A program made the position numbers and the translations under genes. From Perlabentimonas sp034006965 (GTDB lineage: Bacteria; Bacteroidota; Bacteroidia; Bacteroidales; Tenuifilaceae): a DNA stretch of 26,845 bases. Every line of letters starts with the position of its first letter. Position 1 is the stretch's first letter. Below the pieces are notes generated by a model that saw nothing but the letters and a program-made list of their open reading frames with translations, was not told the DNA's origin and searched no databases. The stretch is taken from positions 1-26,845 of the forward strand of contig JAVERU010000030.1 of the NCBI GenBank assembly GCA_034006965.1, written 5' to 3'. This document shows positions 7,189 through 14,290 of the stretch, one piece after another.

Positions 7189-7592
7189 CTGCTGCAAGGG
7201 CAGCCGCACCAACAAGCAGAATTAGCAATATATACGGGTTTGTTGGTGATCCGTGGAGAGGTTGGTGCAATGCGAGTAAACTTATCCCTTTTCTACTCGC
7301 CGTTCAAAGGCATGAAGGTTTTCACCCCCAAAACAACCTATAGCCTAACCACTGCGAACTTACCCTGTAAGCCAAAGTTTGAAAAACATTGTTTTGGGCA
7401 GGCGATCCGCTACAATTTTGAATACTAATCACTACTGGCCGACTAATAAATATAGATCGCAAGCGCCTGCCTGAATGACGCAGTCAGGCAGGAAGGGAGA
7501 CCACGAAGTAGCAGCGAAGCTAAATCTTTAAAAGGTTTACCGGACACTACTGTTTCTAAATATACTTCGTATTGATACCATTTACAGATCAT
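7189..7592. other. Intergenic region with a dispersed repeat
   Basis: About 400 bases without a convincing gene. A short open frame at 7240-7428 on the plus strand has no recognisable pattern. The region contains the 99-bp repeat at 7464-7562, described separately. Confidence 0.5.
7464..7562 (+). repeat. 99-bp dispersed repeat, copy 1
   Basis: Matches the reverse complement of 21583-21681 over all 99 bases with three mismatches by eye. It contains an internal inverted repeat, CCTGCCTGA/TCAGGCAGG around an 8-9 base centre. Intergenic location and the palindromic part suggest a REP-like or MITE-like family spread through the genome. Confidence 0.85.
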
Positions 7593-7657
7593 AGCTACAA
7601 ATTGATTACAACGTAGTAAAACCTGTAGAAAATAACCCTGAGGATACCATCGCAGAG

Positions 7658-7957
7658 GTGGAGTTTGGCTATCGATTGAAGAAAGCTATCATCCCCTCGA
7701 AGATGAGTGAGATTCATATTAAGGAATTCACAGAAAGGTATCGTTTGCAATCAGTTATATTCAAAGCTGCAACAAGTGTTTTTGGTACCCAAAAGTACAA
7801 TTGGAAAGAAAATCAGTTCGATTTTTTTAGCCCAACTATTAAAACTTACCGAGGAATTTTTAGAATCAGGCCGCACTATAATCAAAAGCAATCTTTTCAA
7901 TCGTGTCCAAAATTATTACCGGCCCCCCTAGTGTTTGTGAACTATAAAAAAGGTTAA
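7658..7957 (+). CDS. Unrecognised small ORF, possible gene fragment
   Basis: An open frame of about 120 codons runs from a stop at 7592-7594 to a TAA at 7955-7957; the first usable start is a GTG at 7658. The encoded text (VEFGYRLKKAIIPSKMSEIH, then IKEFTERYRLQSVIFKAATS) looks more protein-like at its beginning than chance, but I cannot assign a family. There is no clear ribosome-binding site. The last 25 codons run close to the promoter of the following TetR gene. It may be a remnant of a larger gene lost upstream, next to the 99-bp repeat. Treat as doubtful. Confidence 0.25.
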   Translation: MEFGYRLKKAIIPSKMSEIHIKEFTERYRLQSVIFKAATSVFGTQKYNWKENQFDFFSPTIKTYRGIFRIRPHYNQKQSFQSCPKLLPAPLVFVNYKKG

Positions 7958-7962
7958 ATATG

Positions 7963-7992
7963 TTGAGTTGTAAAAAAAAACATTTATTTTTG
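7963..7992 (+). promoter_or_regulatory. Bacteroidota promoter of the TetR gene
   Basis: TTG at 7963-7965, a 19-base spacer, and TATTTTTG at 7985-7992, a full match to TAnnTTTG. Transcription would start near 7999, about 25 bases before the TetR ATG. Confidence 0.65.
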
Positions 7993-8019
7993 TACCGCAA
8001 AACAGTTTTAGTACAAAAA
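7987..8019 (+). promoter_or_regulatory. Palindromic TetR operator
   Basis: Perfect 9-bp arms, TTTTTGTAC at 7987-7995 and GTACAAAAA at 8011-8019, with a second inner palindrome AAAACAGTTTT at 7999-8009. The left arm covers the -7 box, so binding would block the TetR gene's own promoter. A matching half-site, AGTACAAA, lies at 8640-8647 just before the exporter gene. Confidence 0.6.
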
Positions 8020-8023
8020 TGAC

Positions 8024-8605
8024 ATGGGCATTGATAATACCAAAGAGTCAATTTTAAGAGTTGCGGACAAGCTTTTCAGTCGCTTTGGGTTTCACAAAAC
8101 CTCAATGGACGAAATTGCTAGAATTGCGAGGAAAGCCAAAGGTTCCTTGTACTATCACTTTGCAAGCAAGGAGGATTTATTTAAGGAGGTTGTATCAATA
8201 GAAATGTTAAACCTGAGAAATCAGCTGTCTTTTATTGTTAACAATCCCGATTTAACCTCTGCTGAAAAGGTAAAAACATACCTCGTTACAAGAATGGAGA
8301 TTCTAAATACTGCTGCAAATTATCATGAAACCCTAAAAGCTGATTTCTTTGAACATTTTCATTTTATTGATGATTTACGGGCCGAATTGGATACATGGGA
8401 AAAAGAAAACCTGAAAAAGATGATATTGCAAGGGGTTGAGATGGGCGAATTTGATATTATTGGCGATATTGATGTTCTGTTAGACGTATTCATTATGATT
8501 ATAAAAGGGCTTGAGATACCCTTTTTCCTCCAGAACAAATATGTGAAATACGCTCCGCATTTTGAAGGTTTAATTGGAATACTCACAAAAGGGTTATCTA
8601 CATAA
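8024..8605 (+). CDS. TetR/AcrR-family transcriptional regulator
   Basis: A 193-residue regulator with the usual TetR layout. The N-terminal DNA-binding domain has ILRVADKLFSRFGFHKTSMD, EIARIARKAKGSLYYHFASK and EDLFKEVV (about residues 10-60; recognition helix in KGSLYYHF). The remaining 130 residues are a helical ligand-binding and dimer domain rich in hydrophobics. TetR proteins usually repress neighbouring genes until a small hydrophobic ligand binds. The next gene, 62 bases downstream on the same strand, encodes an MMPL exporter, and a palindrome covers the regulator's promoter, so it probably controls itself and the exporter block. The ligand may be a fatty acid, acyl-CoA or lipid, by context only. 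It is related to the broken TetR gene at 3993-4387. Confidence 0.92.
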   Translation: MGIDNTKESILRVADKLFSRFGFHKTSMDEIARIARKAKGSLYYHFASKEDLFKEVVSIEMLNLRNQLSFIVNNPDLTSAEKVKTYLVTRMEILNTAANYHETLKADFFEHFHFIDDLRAELDTWEKENLKKMILQGVEMGEFDIIGDIDVLLDVFIMIIKGLEIPFFLQNKYVKYAPHFEGLIGILTKGLST

Positions 8606-8667
8606 TTTTTTTCACCAAAGCTGACTATAAAACGAATTAAGTACAAATCACTAATAACCAACAAAAT

Positions 8668-10926
8668 ATGAACAGATTTTCAGAAGGCATAGTAAGATTT
8701 AGATGGCTGATAATTATAGCCGTTGCCGGATTAACCGTATTCTTCACTTATCAGGCAAAAGACTTGCATATAAACGCTGATATAATAAGCTCTTTACCCG
8801 ATGACGACCCTGCTGCCTGGTTGTACAAGGAGATAGGCACACAGTTTGGCGGAAACGATATGGGGATGATTGTTCTGGAAACCGATGATGTTTTTAAAGC
8901 AGACGTTATTCAGCATGTGAAGCAAATTACCGACAGCCTTAAATATACCCATGGTGTGTCAACCGTTACAAGCTTAACCAATATTCTCGATATCAAAAGC
9001 TCTGAATGGGGTATTGAAATTGGCAAGCTGGTGGATGAGTATGATTTGCCCGTTGAGCAATCGCAGTTAGACAGCCTGAAAGACTATGTTTTCTCCAAAG
9101 AGATGTACAAGGGAGCTGTTGTATCGGAGGACGGGACGGCAACCGCGATTATGTTTACACTTCTTCCTGACGAAGATAAACAGGCTGTTGCCAAAGAGAT
9201 TAAGGATAAAATTGAAGCTTTAAATTTACCCGAAACAATTTACTTTGGTGGGCTGCCCATGATGATGAACGACATTAACGATTTGATTATTTCGGATATT
9301 GTTTGGCTTATTCCCATCGTTTTCCTCGTAATTGCTATTATTTTATTGTTAAGCTTCAAATCTTTTAGGGGGGTATTGTTGCCATTGCTCACAGCAGGCC
9401 TTGCCGTTATATGGACCATGGGATTGATGGCAGTAACCGGGTACGAGCTAACCATTATTTCAAATATAATTCCGGTTGTGCTGCTGGCTGTGGGAAGTGC
9501 TTATACAATTCATGTGCTCAACAGCATTAACCACAACAAGCTTGCAGACAGAAAACAGGCATTGGTTCAAGCACTTGGTTATATTCTGGTTCCGGTAATA
9601 CTGGCTGCAGTAACCACGTCCATCGGGTTTGTGTCCTTTGTTTTTGGGGCATACCTCACCATGATAAAAGATTTCGGGATATTTACTGCGGTGGGTACGC
9701 TAATCGCTTTAATACTATCCCTGTTTTTTGTTCCCGCACTTATTTCGGGTTTATCAATGTACAGAAAAAAGGCAGCTACCGAAAACAAAGAAAAGCAAAC
9801 CATATTAACCCACAAAATTCTGCTGCCCTTAGTTAATTTTCTGTTTAAACACCCCAAATATACGCTAATAAGCTGGGGCGTTCTGCTCGTGTTATGCATA
9901 GGCGGCATAACGCTGATAAAAACCAGTGTAAACATGGCCGACTATTTTAAGAAAGATAATCCAACAAGGGTTGCAGAGGATGTGATGCAGAAAAAATTTG
10001 GCGGCTCGTTACCGGTATTTGTTGTTTTTGAAGGTGATATGCAAAGTCCTGAGGTGCTGAAGATGATGATTAGAACCGAGCATTTCATGAAGGAAGATCC
10101 GAATATTGATATCACACAGTCGGTAGCAGACCTGATTGAGCAAATGAACGATGCCATGGGCGAAGGTGAAGAAATACCTGACGACAAGGCAAAAATTGAG
10201 CAATTATGGTTTCTGCTCGATGGCCAGGAGGTTATGCCCCAGCTCGTAAATGATGACCTTACCAAGGGAATTATCCAATCGAAATTTGCGTCGGTCGATA
10301 CTAAAGAGCTTGAGGTGTTTACTGCAAAAATGAACCGGTTCATCGAGGAGAACCCGAACGAACATTTTAAAATTGAATTGACCGGCATGCCGCCTGTGTA
10401 TGTTAAGCTCAACAGTAGCTTGATAAATAGCCAGTATAACAGCTTGTTAATAGCCATTTTTATGGTTGTGTTAATTGTAGGCTTGATATTGCGCTCCGCT
10501 TCAAAAGGAATTTTTGCCGCCATACCCGTTGTTGCCACTACAATTGTGTTATTCGGGTTCATGGGGATAACCGGTATCCCCCTCGATATTGCTACCGTAC
10601 TGGTGGCCAGCATTGCCTTGGGTATCGGCATCGATTATTCTATCCATGTAATTACCGGTTTCAATAATCATTTGATGAACAATGGGGATGCTGAAAAAGC
10701 CATTGAAGAAACCATCTTGCTAAGTGGCAAGGCGATAATTATCAATGTTATATCGGTATCAGCGGGGTTTTTAGTGCTCCTGTTCTCCCAAATCGTACCC
10801 TTGCAAAACTTCGGGTTACTGGTTGCCATAAGCATGCTTGGCTCCGGGTTTGGCGCTTTAACGCTATTACCCGTTATTTTAATCCTTGTGAACCGAAAAC
10901 GTAAAGTAACAGCAAATAATCATTAA
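8668..10926 (+). CDS. MMPL/RND-superfamily lipid-type exporter
   Basis: A 752-residue inner-membrane transporter of the predicted RND-exporter group (MMPL/HpnN-like), shorter than the roughly 1000-residue AcrB type. The two-fold repeat is clear: TM1 at about 11-28, a periplasmic domain to about 205, five helices between 209 and 363, then TM7 at 398-417, a second periplasmic domain to about 587, and five helices to the end. The TM4 proton-relay segment appears as AVGSAYTIHVL (274-284) in repeat 1 and GIGIDYSIHV (652-661) in repeat 2; only the second carries the Asp (D656), as in many MMPL proteins. Such proteins move lipids or hydrophobic compounds out of the inner membrane, driven by protons. 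The LolA-like gene follows 18 bases downstream. The substrate is unknown; lipid-enzyme neighbours favour a lipid. Confidence 0.9.
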   Translation: MNRFSEGIVRFRWLIIIAVAGLTVFFTYQAKDLHINADIISSLPDDDPAAWLYKEIGTQFGGNDMGMIVLETDDVFKADVIQHVKQITDSLKYTHGVSTVTSLTNILDIKSSEWGIEIGKLVDEYDLPVEQSQLDSLKDYVFSKEMYKGAVVSEDGTATAIMFTLLPDEDKQAVAKEIKDKIEALNLPETIYFGGLPMMMNDINDLIISDIVWLIPIVFLVIAIILLLSFKSFRGVLLPLLTAGLAVIWTMGLMAVTGYELTIISNIIPVVLLAVGSAYTIHVLNSINHNKLADRKQALVQALGYILVPVILAAVTTSIGFVSFVFGAYLTMIKDFGIFTAVGTLIALILSLFFVPALISGLSMYRKKAATENKEKQTILTHKILLPLVNFLFKHPKYTLISWGVLLVLCIGGITLIKTSVNMADYFKKDNPTRVAEDVMQKKFGGSLPVFVVFEGDMQSPEVLKMMIRTEHFMKEDPNIDITQSVADLIEQMNDAMGEGEEIPDDKAKIEQLWFLLDGQEVMPQLVNDDLTKGIIQSKFASVDTKELEVFTAKMNRFIEENPNEHFKIELTGMPPVYVKLNSSLINSQYNSLLIAIFMVVLIVGLILRSASKGIFAAIPVVATTIVLFGFMGITGIPLDIATVLVASIALGIGIDYSIHVITGFNNHLMNNGDAEKAIEETILLSGKAIIINVISVSAGFLVLLFSQIVPLQNFGLLVAISMLGSGFGALTLLPVILILVNRKRKVTANNH

Positions 10927-10944
10927 CCATTAAAATTGAAAAGT

Positions 10945-11679
10945 ATGAAATCAAGAATTCAAACAGCGGTAGTAACCGCCATTATCGTAGCAGGAGGTAT
11001 TTTTTCTGCCCATGCGCAAGACGCAAGTACAATCCTAAAAAAGATGGATGAAGTGATGTACTCGCCCAAAGACATGACAGGGAAAAATAAAATTATTCTG
11101 ATTGACAAAAACGGGAAAGAGGAAATCCGTGAAGCCACTGTACAACAGAAAGGCAACGATAAGCGTATGTTTCGATTCACCTCACCGGCATCGCAGGCAG
11201 GAATCTCCGTTTTATCGTTGCCAAACGATGTGATGTATTTGTATTTACCTGCATTTGGAAAAGAAAGGAGAATTGCAACCAGCGCAAAAAATCAAAACTT
11301 TGCCGGCACCGACTTTTCTTATGACGACATGGAATCTGTGCTATTCTCAACCAAGTACACGCCAAAATTACTGAAAACCGAAGCGGATGCTTTTGTGCTT
11401 GAACTTACTCCACTGAACCGTTCCGATTATTCTAAAGTAATTGTACGCATCAACAAAACAAATTTCTATCCCGAACTTATGGAGTATTACGATAAGGCAA
11501 ACAGTAAGGTTAAAGAAGCCAAGTACACATTCGAAAAAGTTGGCAATTACTGGAATGCTGCTGAAATTGAAATGACCGACTTAAAGAAAAACCACAAAAC
11601 CAAAATGCAAATGTCAGACGTAAAATATGACACCGGGTTGACCGATGATGATTTTACTGTACGAAGGTTGAAGCAATAG
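10945..11679 (+). CDS. LolA-like outer-membrane lipoprotein-sorting protein
   Basis: A 244-residue exported protein. The ATG at 10945 is preferred over a TTG nine bases upstream. The signal peptide spans about residues 1-25 (KSRIQTAVVTAIIVAGGIFS, cleavage near AHA-Q). The mature part has the pattern of LolA-like lipoprotein-sorting proteins: ILKKMDEVMYSPKDMTGKNK, then KRMFRFTSPASQAGISVLSL, LYLPAFGKERRIATSAKNQN and FAGTDFSYDDMESV, with many beta strands. This fold has a hydrophobic cavity that carries lipids through the periplasm. It is not the housekeeping LolA; proteins of this type are typically encoded next to MMPL exporters and probably accept cargo from them. It ends 3 bases before a repeat unit that separates it from the ACP-methyltransferase pair. 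Confidence 0.88.
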   Translation: MKSRIQTAVVTAIIVAGGIFSAHAQDASTILKKMDEVMYSPKDMTGKNKIILIDKNGKEEIREATVQQKGNDKRMFRFTSPASQAGISVLSLPNDVMYLYLPAFGKERRIATSAKNQNFAGTDFSYDDMESVLFSTKYTPKLLKTEADAFVLELTPLNRSDYSKVIVRINKTNFYPELMEYYDKANSKVKEAKYTFEKVGNYWNAAEIEMTDLKKNHKTKMQMSDVKYDTGLTDDDFTVRRLKQ

Positions 11680-11682
11680 TAA

Positions 11683-12012
11683 ATATGATTATCCGCTAAT
11701 ATGCCTAAAGGTTACAGACATAACAACACGTCATTGCGAGCCTGCCTTTGCCCTGCCTTTGCCCTGCCTTTGCCTGCAGGCAAAGGCAGGCAGGCGGCAG
11801 GCAGGCGGCAGGTAGGCTGGGAGTGCTTTTTACGTTGAAGCAACCGAAGCGCAGCGGAGTTCAACGCAGTCAATCTATTATTCAGTAGAATAAGGATTAC
11901 CTTCCCTGCCTGCCACAGTGTTAACCCGCAGGCAGGGTCGATTTCGCATCGCTAAGCTGCTTCAACCCTTAATGACGGTTGGGTGCTTTGGTATTTAAAC
12001 GGATAATCATAT
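11683..12012. repeat. Palindrome-rich repeat block bounded by 13-bp inverted repeats (MITE-like)
   Basis: A 330-bp non-coding unit bounded by perfect 13-bp inverted repeats, ATATGATTATCCG at 11683-11695 and CGGATAATCATAT at 12000-12012. Inside are near-tandem CCTGCCTTTG copies from 11741, a perfect 28-bp palindrome at 11763-11790, a 10-bp hairpin CCCTGCCTGC/GCAGGCAGGG at 11904-11913 and 11928-11937, and inner CGTCATT/AATGACG ends. This resembles the GC-rich dispersed repeats of Bacteroidota genomes. No gene is present. Confidence 0.65.
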
Positions 12013-12029
12013 CATAAAATTAGCATTGC

Positions 12030-12267
12030 ATCATATTCGAAAAAATTGTAGCTGAAATAGTAGTAAGCAAATTAGGTGTTTCCAAAGCTGAAGTAGATCC
12101 CAATTTTACTTTTAAAGCTACAGGTGCTGACAGTCTTGACGAAGCTGAAATAGGCCTTGACCTTGAAAACGAAATTGGTTTTGCTATAGCTGATGATATT
12201 AAACCAAAAGGTCATAATTTTTTGTGAATATATTGCAAAGAACATATTTAAAACAGCGTTACCATGA
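12030..12267 (+). pseudogene. Acyl carrier protein, frameshifted and without a start codon
   Basis: In one frame the text is IIFEKIVAEIVVSKLGVSKA, EVDPNFTFKATGADSLDEAE and IGLDLENEIGFAIADDIKPK, ending at a TGA (12224-12226). This is an acyl carrier protein with the phosphopantetheine serine in GADSLDEAE. The missing last helix appears in the +1 frame as FCEYIAKNIFKTALP, ending at a TGA at 12265-12267; one extra T in the T6 run at about 12217-12223 would explain the shift. No ATG, GTG or TTG lies in frame before the gene, so the start is also lost or unrecognised. The repaired stop overlaps the methyltransferase start as ATGA, so the two genes were once coupled. An ACP would hold fatty-acyl or polyketide chains for the neighbouring lipid enzymes. 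Confidence 0.75.
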
Positions 12268-13021
12268 TAGTACTGAAAAATGTCTTTTTTAAATTTTTGT
12301 ACTGGCATGTAAGTATCGTTGATAAAAACGCTGGGGTTATTGTTATGAATTATGGTTACTCGAAAGATAACCAGAAGGTCGAACTTAACGAAAATGATGA
12401 AAAGGATAGATATTCAATACAGCCTTACCAATTACTTGCAACAGGGGCCGAAATTAAAGGGAAAGATATTTTGGAAGTTGGCTGTATCCGTGGTGGAGGC
12501 TTATCTAACATGAACAGAACATTCGAACCAAATATAGCAATTGGTGTTGATTTGACTAATAAAGCCGTTAAGTTTTGTTACAAAAAATACACATCTGAAA
12601 AAATAAAGCGCTTACAAGCAGATCAACAAAAGTTAGACCTTGCAGACAATGCATTTGATGGGGTAGTTAACATAGAATCGTCACACCGTTACTCAAGGGT
12701 AGACCTATTTTGGGGTGAAGCATATCGCATTTTAAAACCTAGGGGTGTTTTACTTTTTGCAGATTTTGGGAATCAAGATTACCTTAAAAACTATGCGCGC
12801 ATTTGAGAAGTATAAATTTTAAACCCTTTAAAAATGGAATAACTACAGGAAATGTTGTAGAATCGTTAAATTTATCAACACTAAACAGGGCAGAGCAAGT
12901 GAGAACACTGCTGCCAAATTTTTTTCAGAATTTAGGTAGTAATTTTGCTGCTATAGTAGGAACAACAACATTCAATAAATTTTTGACATTTGAATATGTG
13001 TTTTATGTCCGGTCAAATTAA
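12264..13021 (+). pseudogene. SAM-dependent methyltransferase, phthiotriol-type, single frameshift
   Basis: The first part (12264-12806) is a class I methyltransferase: ILEVGCIRGGG at about 69-79 (SAM motif I), a later acidic IGVDLTNKAV, and FDGVVNIESSHRYSRVD followed by EAYRILKPRGVLLFADFG. This resembles phthiotriol/phenolphthiotriol-type lipid O-methyltransferases. It stops early at 12804-12806. The missing C-terminal domain is in the frame two bases on: KLCAHLRSINFKPFKNGITT, then GNVVESLNLSTLN and a final FEYVFYVRSN, to a TAA at 13019-13021. Six instead of five A residues at 12786-12790 would join both parts into one protein of about 252 residues. So the gene is either inactivated by one base or the sequence has a homopolymer error. 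Motif I has Ile where Gly is usual (GCIRGGG for GCGRGGG). It starts inside the repaired ACP stop (ATGA). Confidence 0.8.
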
Positions 13022-13061
13022 TTTTTGTTCATCAACCTGACTCAAAAACGATATTAAACTA

Positions 13062-13086
13062 ATATGATTATCCGCTATAATGCCTA
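13062..13086 (+). repeat. Third copy of the repeat boundary (direct repeat of 11683-11707)
   Basis: ATATGATTATCCGCT is identical to 11683-11697, and the next ten bases differ at two positions. Together the copies at 11683 and 13062 bracket the ACP-methyltransferase pair. Confidence 0.7.
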
Positions 13087-13166
13087 TGACAAATGAGTTG
13101 ATTACAATGGCGCAAAGGCTTTAGGTATCATCACGGACAATCATTTAATCTAATTCATGAAATAAA

Positions 13167-14288
13167 ATGGGCTTGATCATCAAAGAAATATCAACAAAAC
13201 AAGAGTTGAAGGAGTTTATCCAATTTCCGGATAGGCTTTATTCTGGCAATCAATTTTATGTTCCTGCTATTCATGAAAATGAGCTGCAAACGCTATCCTT
13301 CGACAAGAATCCCGCGTTTGAATTTTGCAGAGCAAAATATTGGATTGCATATGAAGATGGAGTAGTTGTTGGGAGAATTGCCGGAATTATTAACGACAGG
13401 TACAATGAAAAGCACAACGGTAAATATGCAAGGTTTGGATGGCTGGACTTTGTAGATGATAAAAGGGTATTAATATTACTGTTTCAAGCAGTTGAAAAGT
13501 GGGCGTTAAGCCAAAAGATGGAATACATACACGGACCGCTTGGATTTACATCATTTAATTCTTCGGGTACTCTTATTGAAGGTTTTGATGAAATGCCTAC
13601 TTCATTTGCTCACTACAATTTTCCGTATTACCCCAAATTAATTGAAGAGTTGGGATTTCAAAAGGACGTAGATTGGGTTGAGTATAACGTTAAGGTGCCC
13701 ACATCGTTGCCTGAAAAATTTTTGACAGGTGCTGAATTGGTAAAACAGAGATACAATTTACATAGCGCTGTACTCAAAAAGAAGAAAGACATATTGAAAT
13801 ATACCGATGACATATTCAGACTTCTAAATGCTGAATATAAAAACCTTTATTCATTCACGGAGTTATCAACAAAGCAAATAGAAGTACTTAAAAAGCAATT
13901 TGCCTCAATTCTCATGCCCGAGTATGTATCAATTATTTTGAATACTACAAATGAAGTGGTTGCATTCGGGATTACCATACCATCCCTTTCAAAAGCGCAG
14001 CAAAAGGCAAAGGGAAGGTTATTCCCATTTGGGTTTCTGCAAATAAAGCGGGCATTACAAACAAATGACACCGCTGATCTGCTACTCATTGCTGTAAGAA
14101 AGGACTTTCAGCATAAAGGTGTTAATGGAATTATTTTTAGCGAGATCATTTCAGCGTTCATTAAAAATGGAATTACAAATATTGAAACCACCCGAAACCT
14201 TGAGAATAACCTGAATATTAAAAATTTGTGGCATAAATTTGAATATAGGCAGCACAAAAGAAGCCGATGTTACATAAAACAATTGTAG
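13167..14288 (+). CDS. GNAT-like acyltransferase of unknown substrate
   Basis: A 373-residue soluble protein, first gene of a tight seven-gene operon. The N-terminal half has a GNAT-like signature in YWIAYEDGVVVGRIAGIIN (about 73-91) and FGWLDFVDDKRV; the C-terminal half has VVAFGITIPS, a LLLIAVRKDFQHKGVNGII segment that looks like the acyl-CoA pyrophosphate loop (Q/R-x-x-G), and TTRNLENN before the last strand. Two GNAT-like halves and this size match an uncharacterised Bacteroidota family usually annotated as N-acetyltransferase or hypothetical. By context (SDR, PlsC-like, lipase, glycosyltransferase) it may acylate an amine or hydroxyl on a lipid; some bacterial ceramide synthases are thought to use related folds, but I cannot show that here. 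No transmembrane segment or signal peptide is visible. Confidence 0.65.
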   Translation: MGLIIKEISTKQELKEFIQFPDRLYSGNQFYVPAIHENELQTLSFDKNPAFEFCRAKYWIAYEDGVVVGRIAGIINDRYNEKHNGKYARFGWLDFVDDKRVLILLFQAVEKWALSQKMEYIHGPLGFTSFNSSGTLIEGFDEMPTSFAHYNFPYYPKLIEELGFQKDVDWVEYNVKVPTSLPEKFLTGAELVKQRYNLHSAVLKKKKDILKYTDDIFRLLNAEYKNLYSFTELSTKQIEVLKKQFASILMPEYVSIILNTTNEVVAFGITIPSLSKAQQKAKGRLFPFGFLQIKRALQTNDTADLLLIAVRKDFQHKGVNGIIFSEIISAFIKNGITNIETTRNLENNLNIKNLWHKFEYRQHKRSRCYIKQL

Positions 14289-14290
14289 CA

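Noticed and set aside
7240..7428. Small plus-strand open frame
   Set aside because: No family pattern, no start signal, lies in a repeat-bearing gap.
7464..7562. CRISPR repeat
   Set aside because: Only two distant copies in inverted orientation and no spaced array; fits a dispersed palindromic repeat instead.
9240..10631. Several long minus-strand open frames
   Set aside because: Shadows of the MMPL exporter on the opposite strand; Ser/Thr/Ile-rich translations typical of antisense frames.
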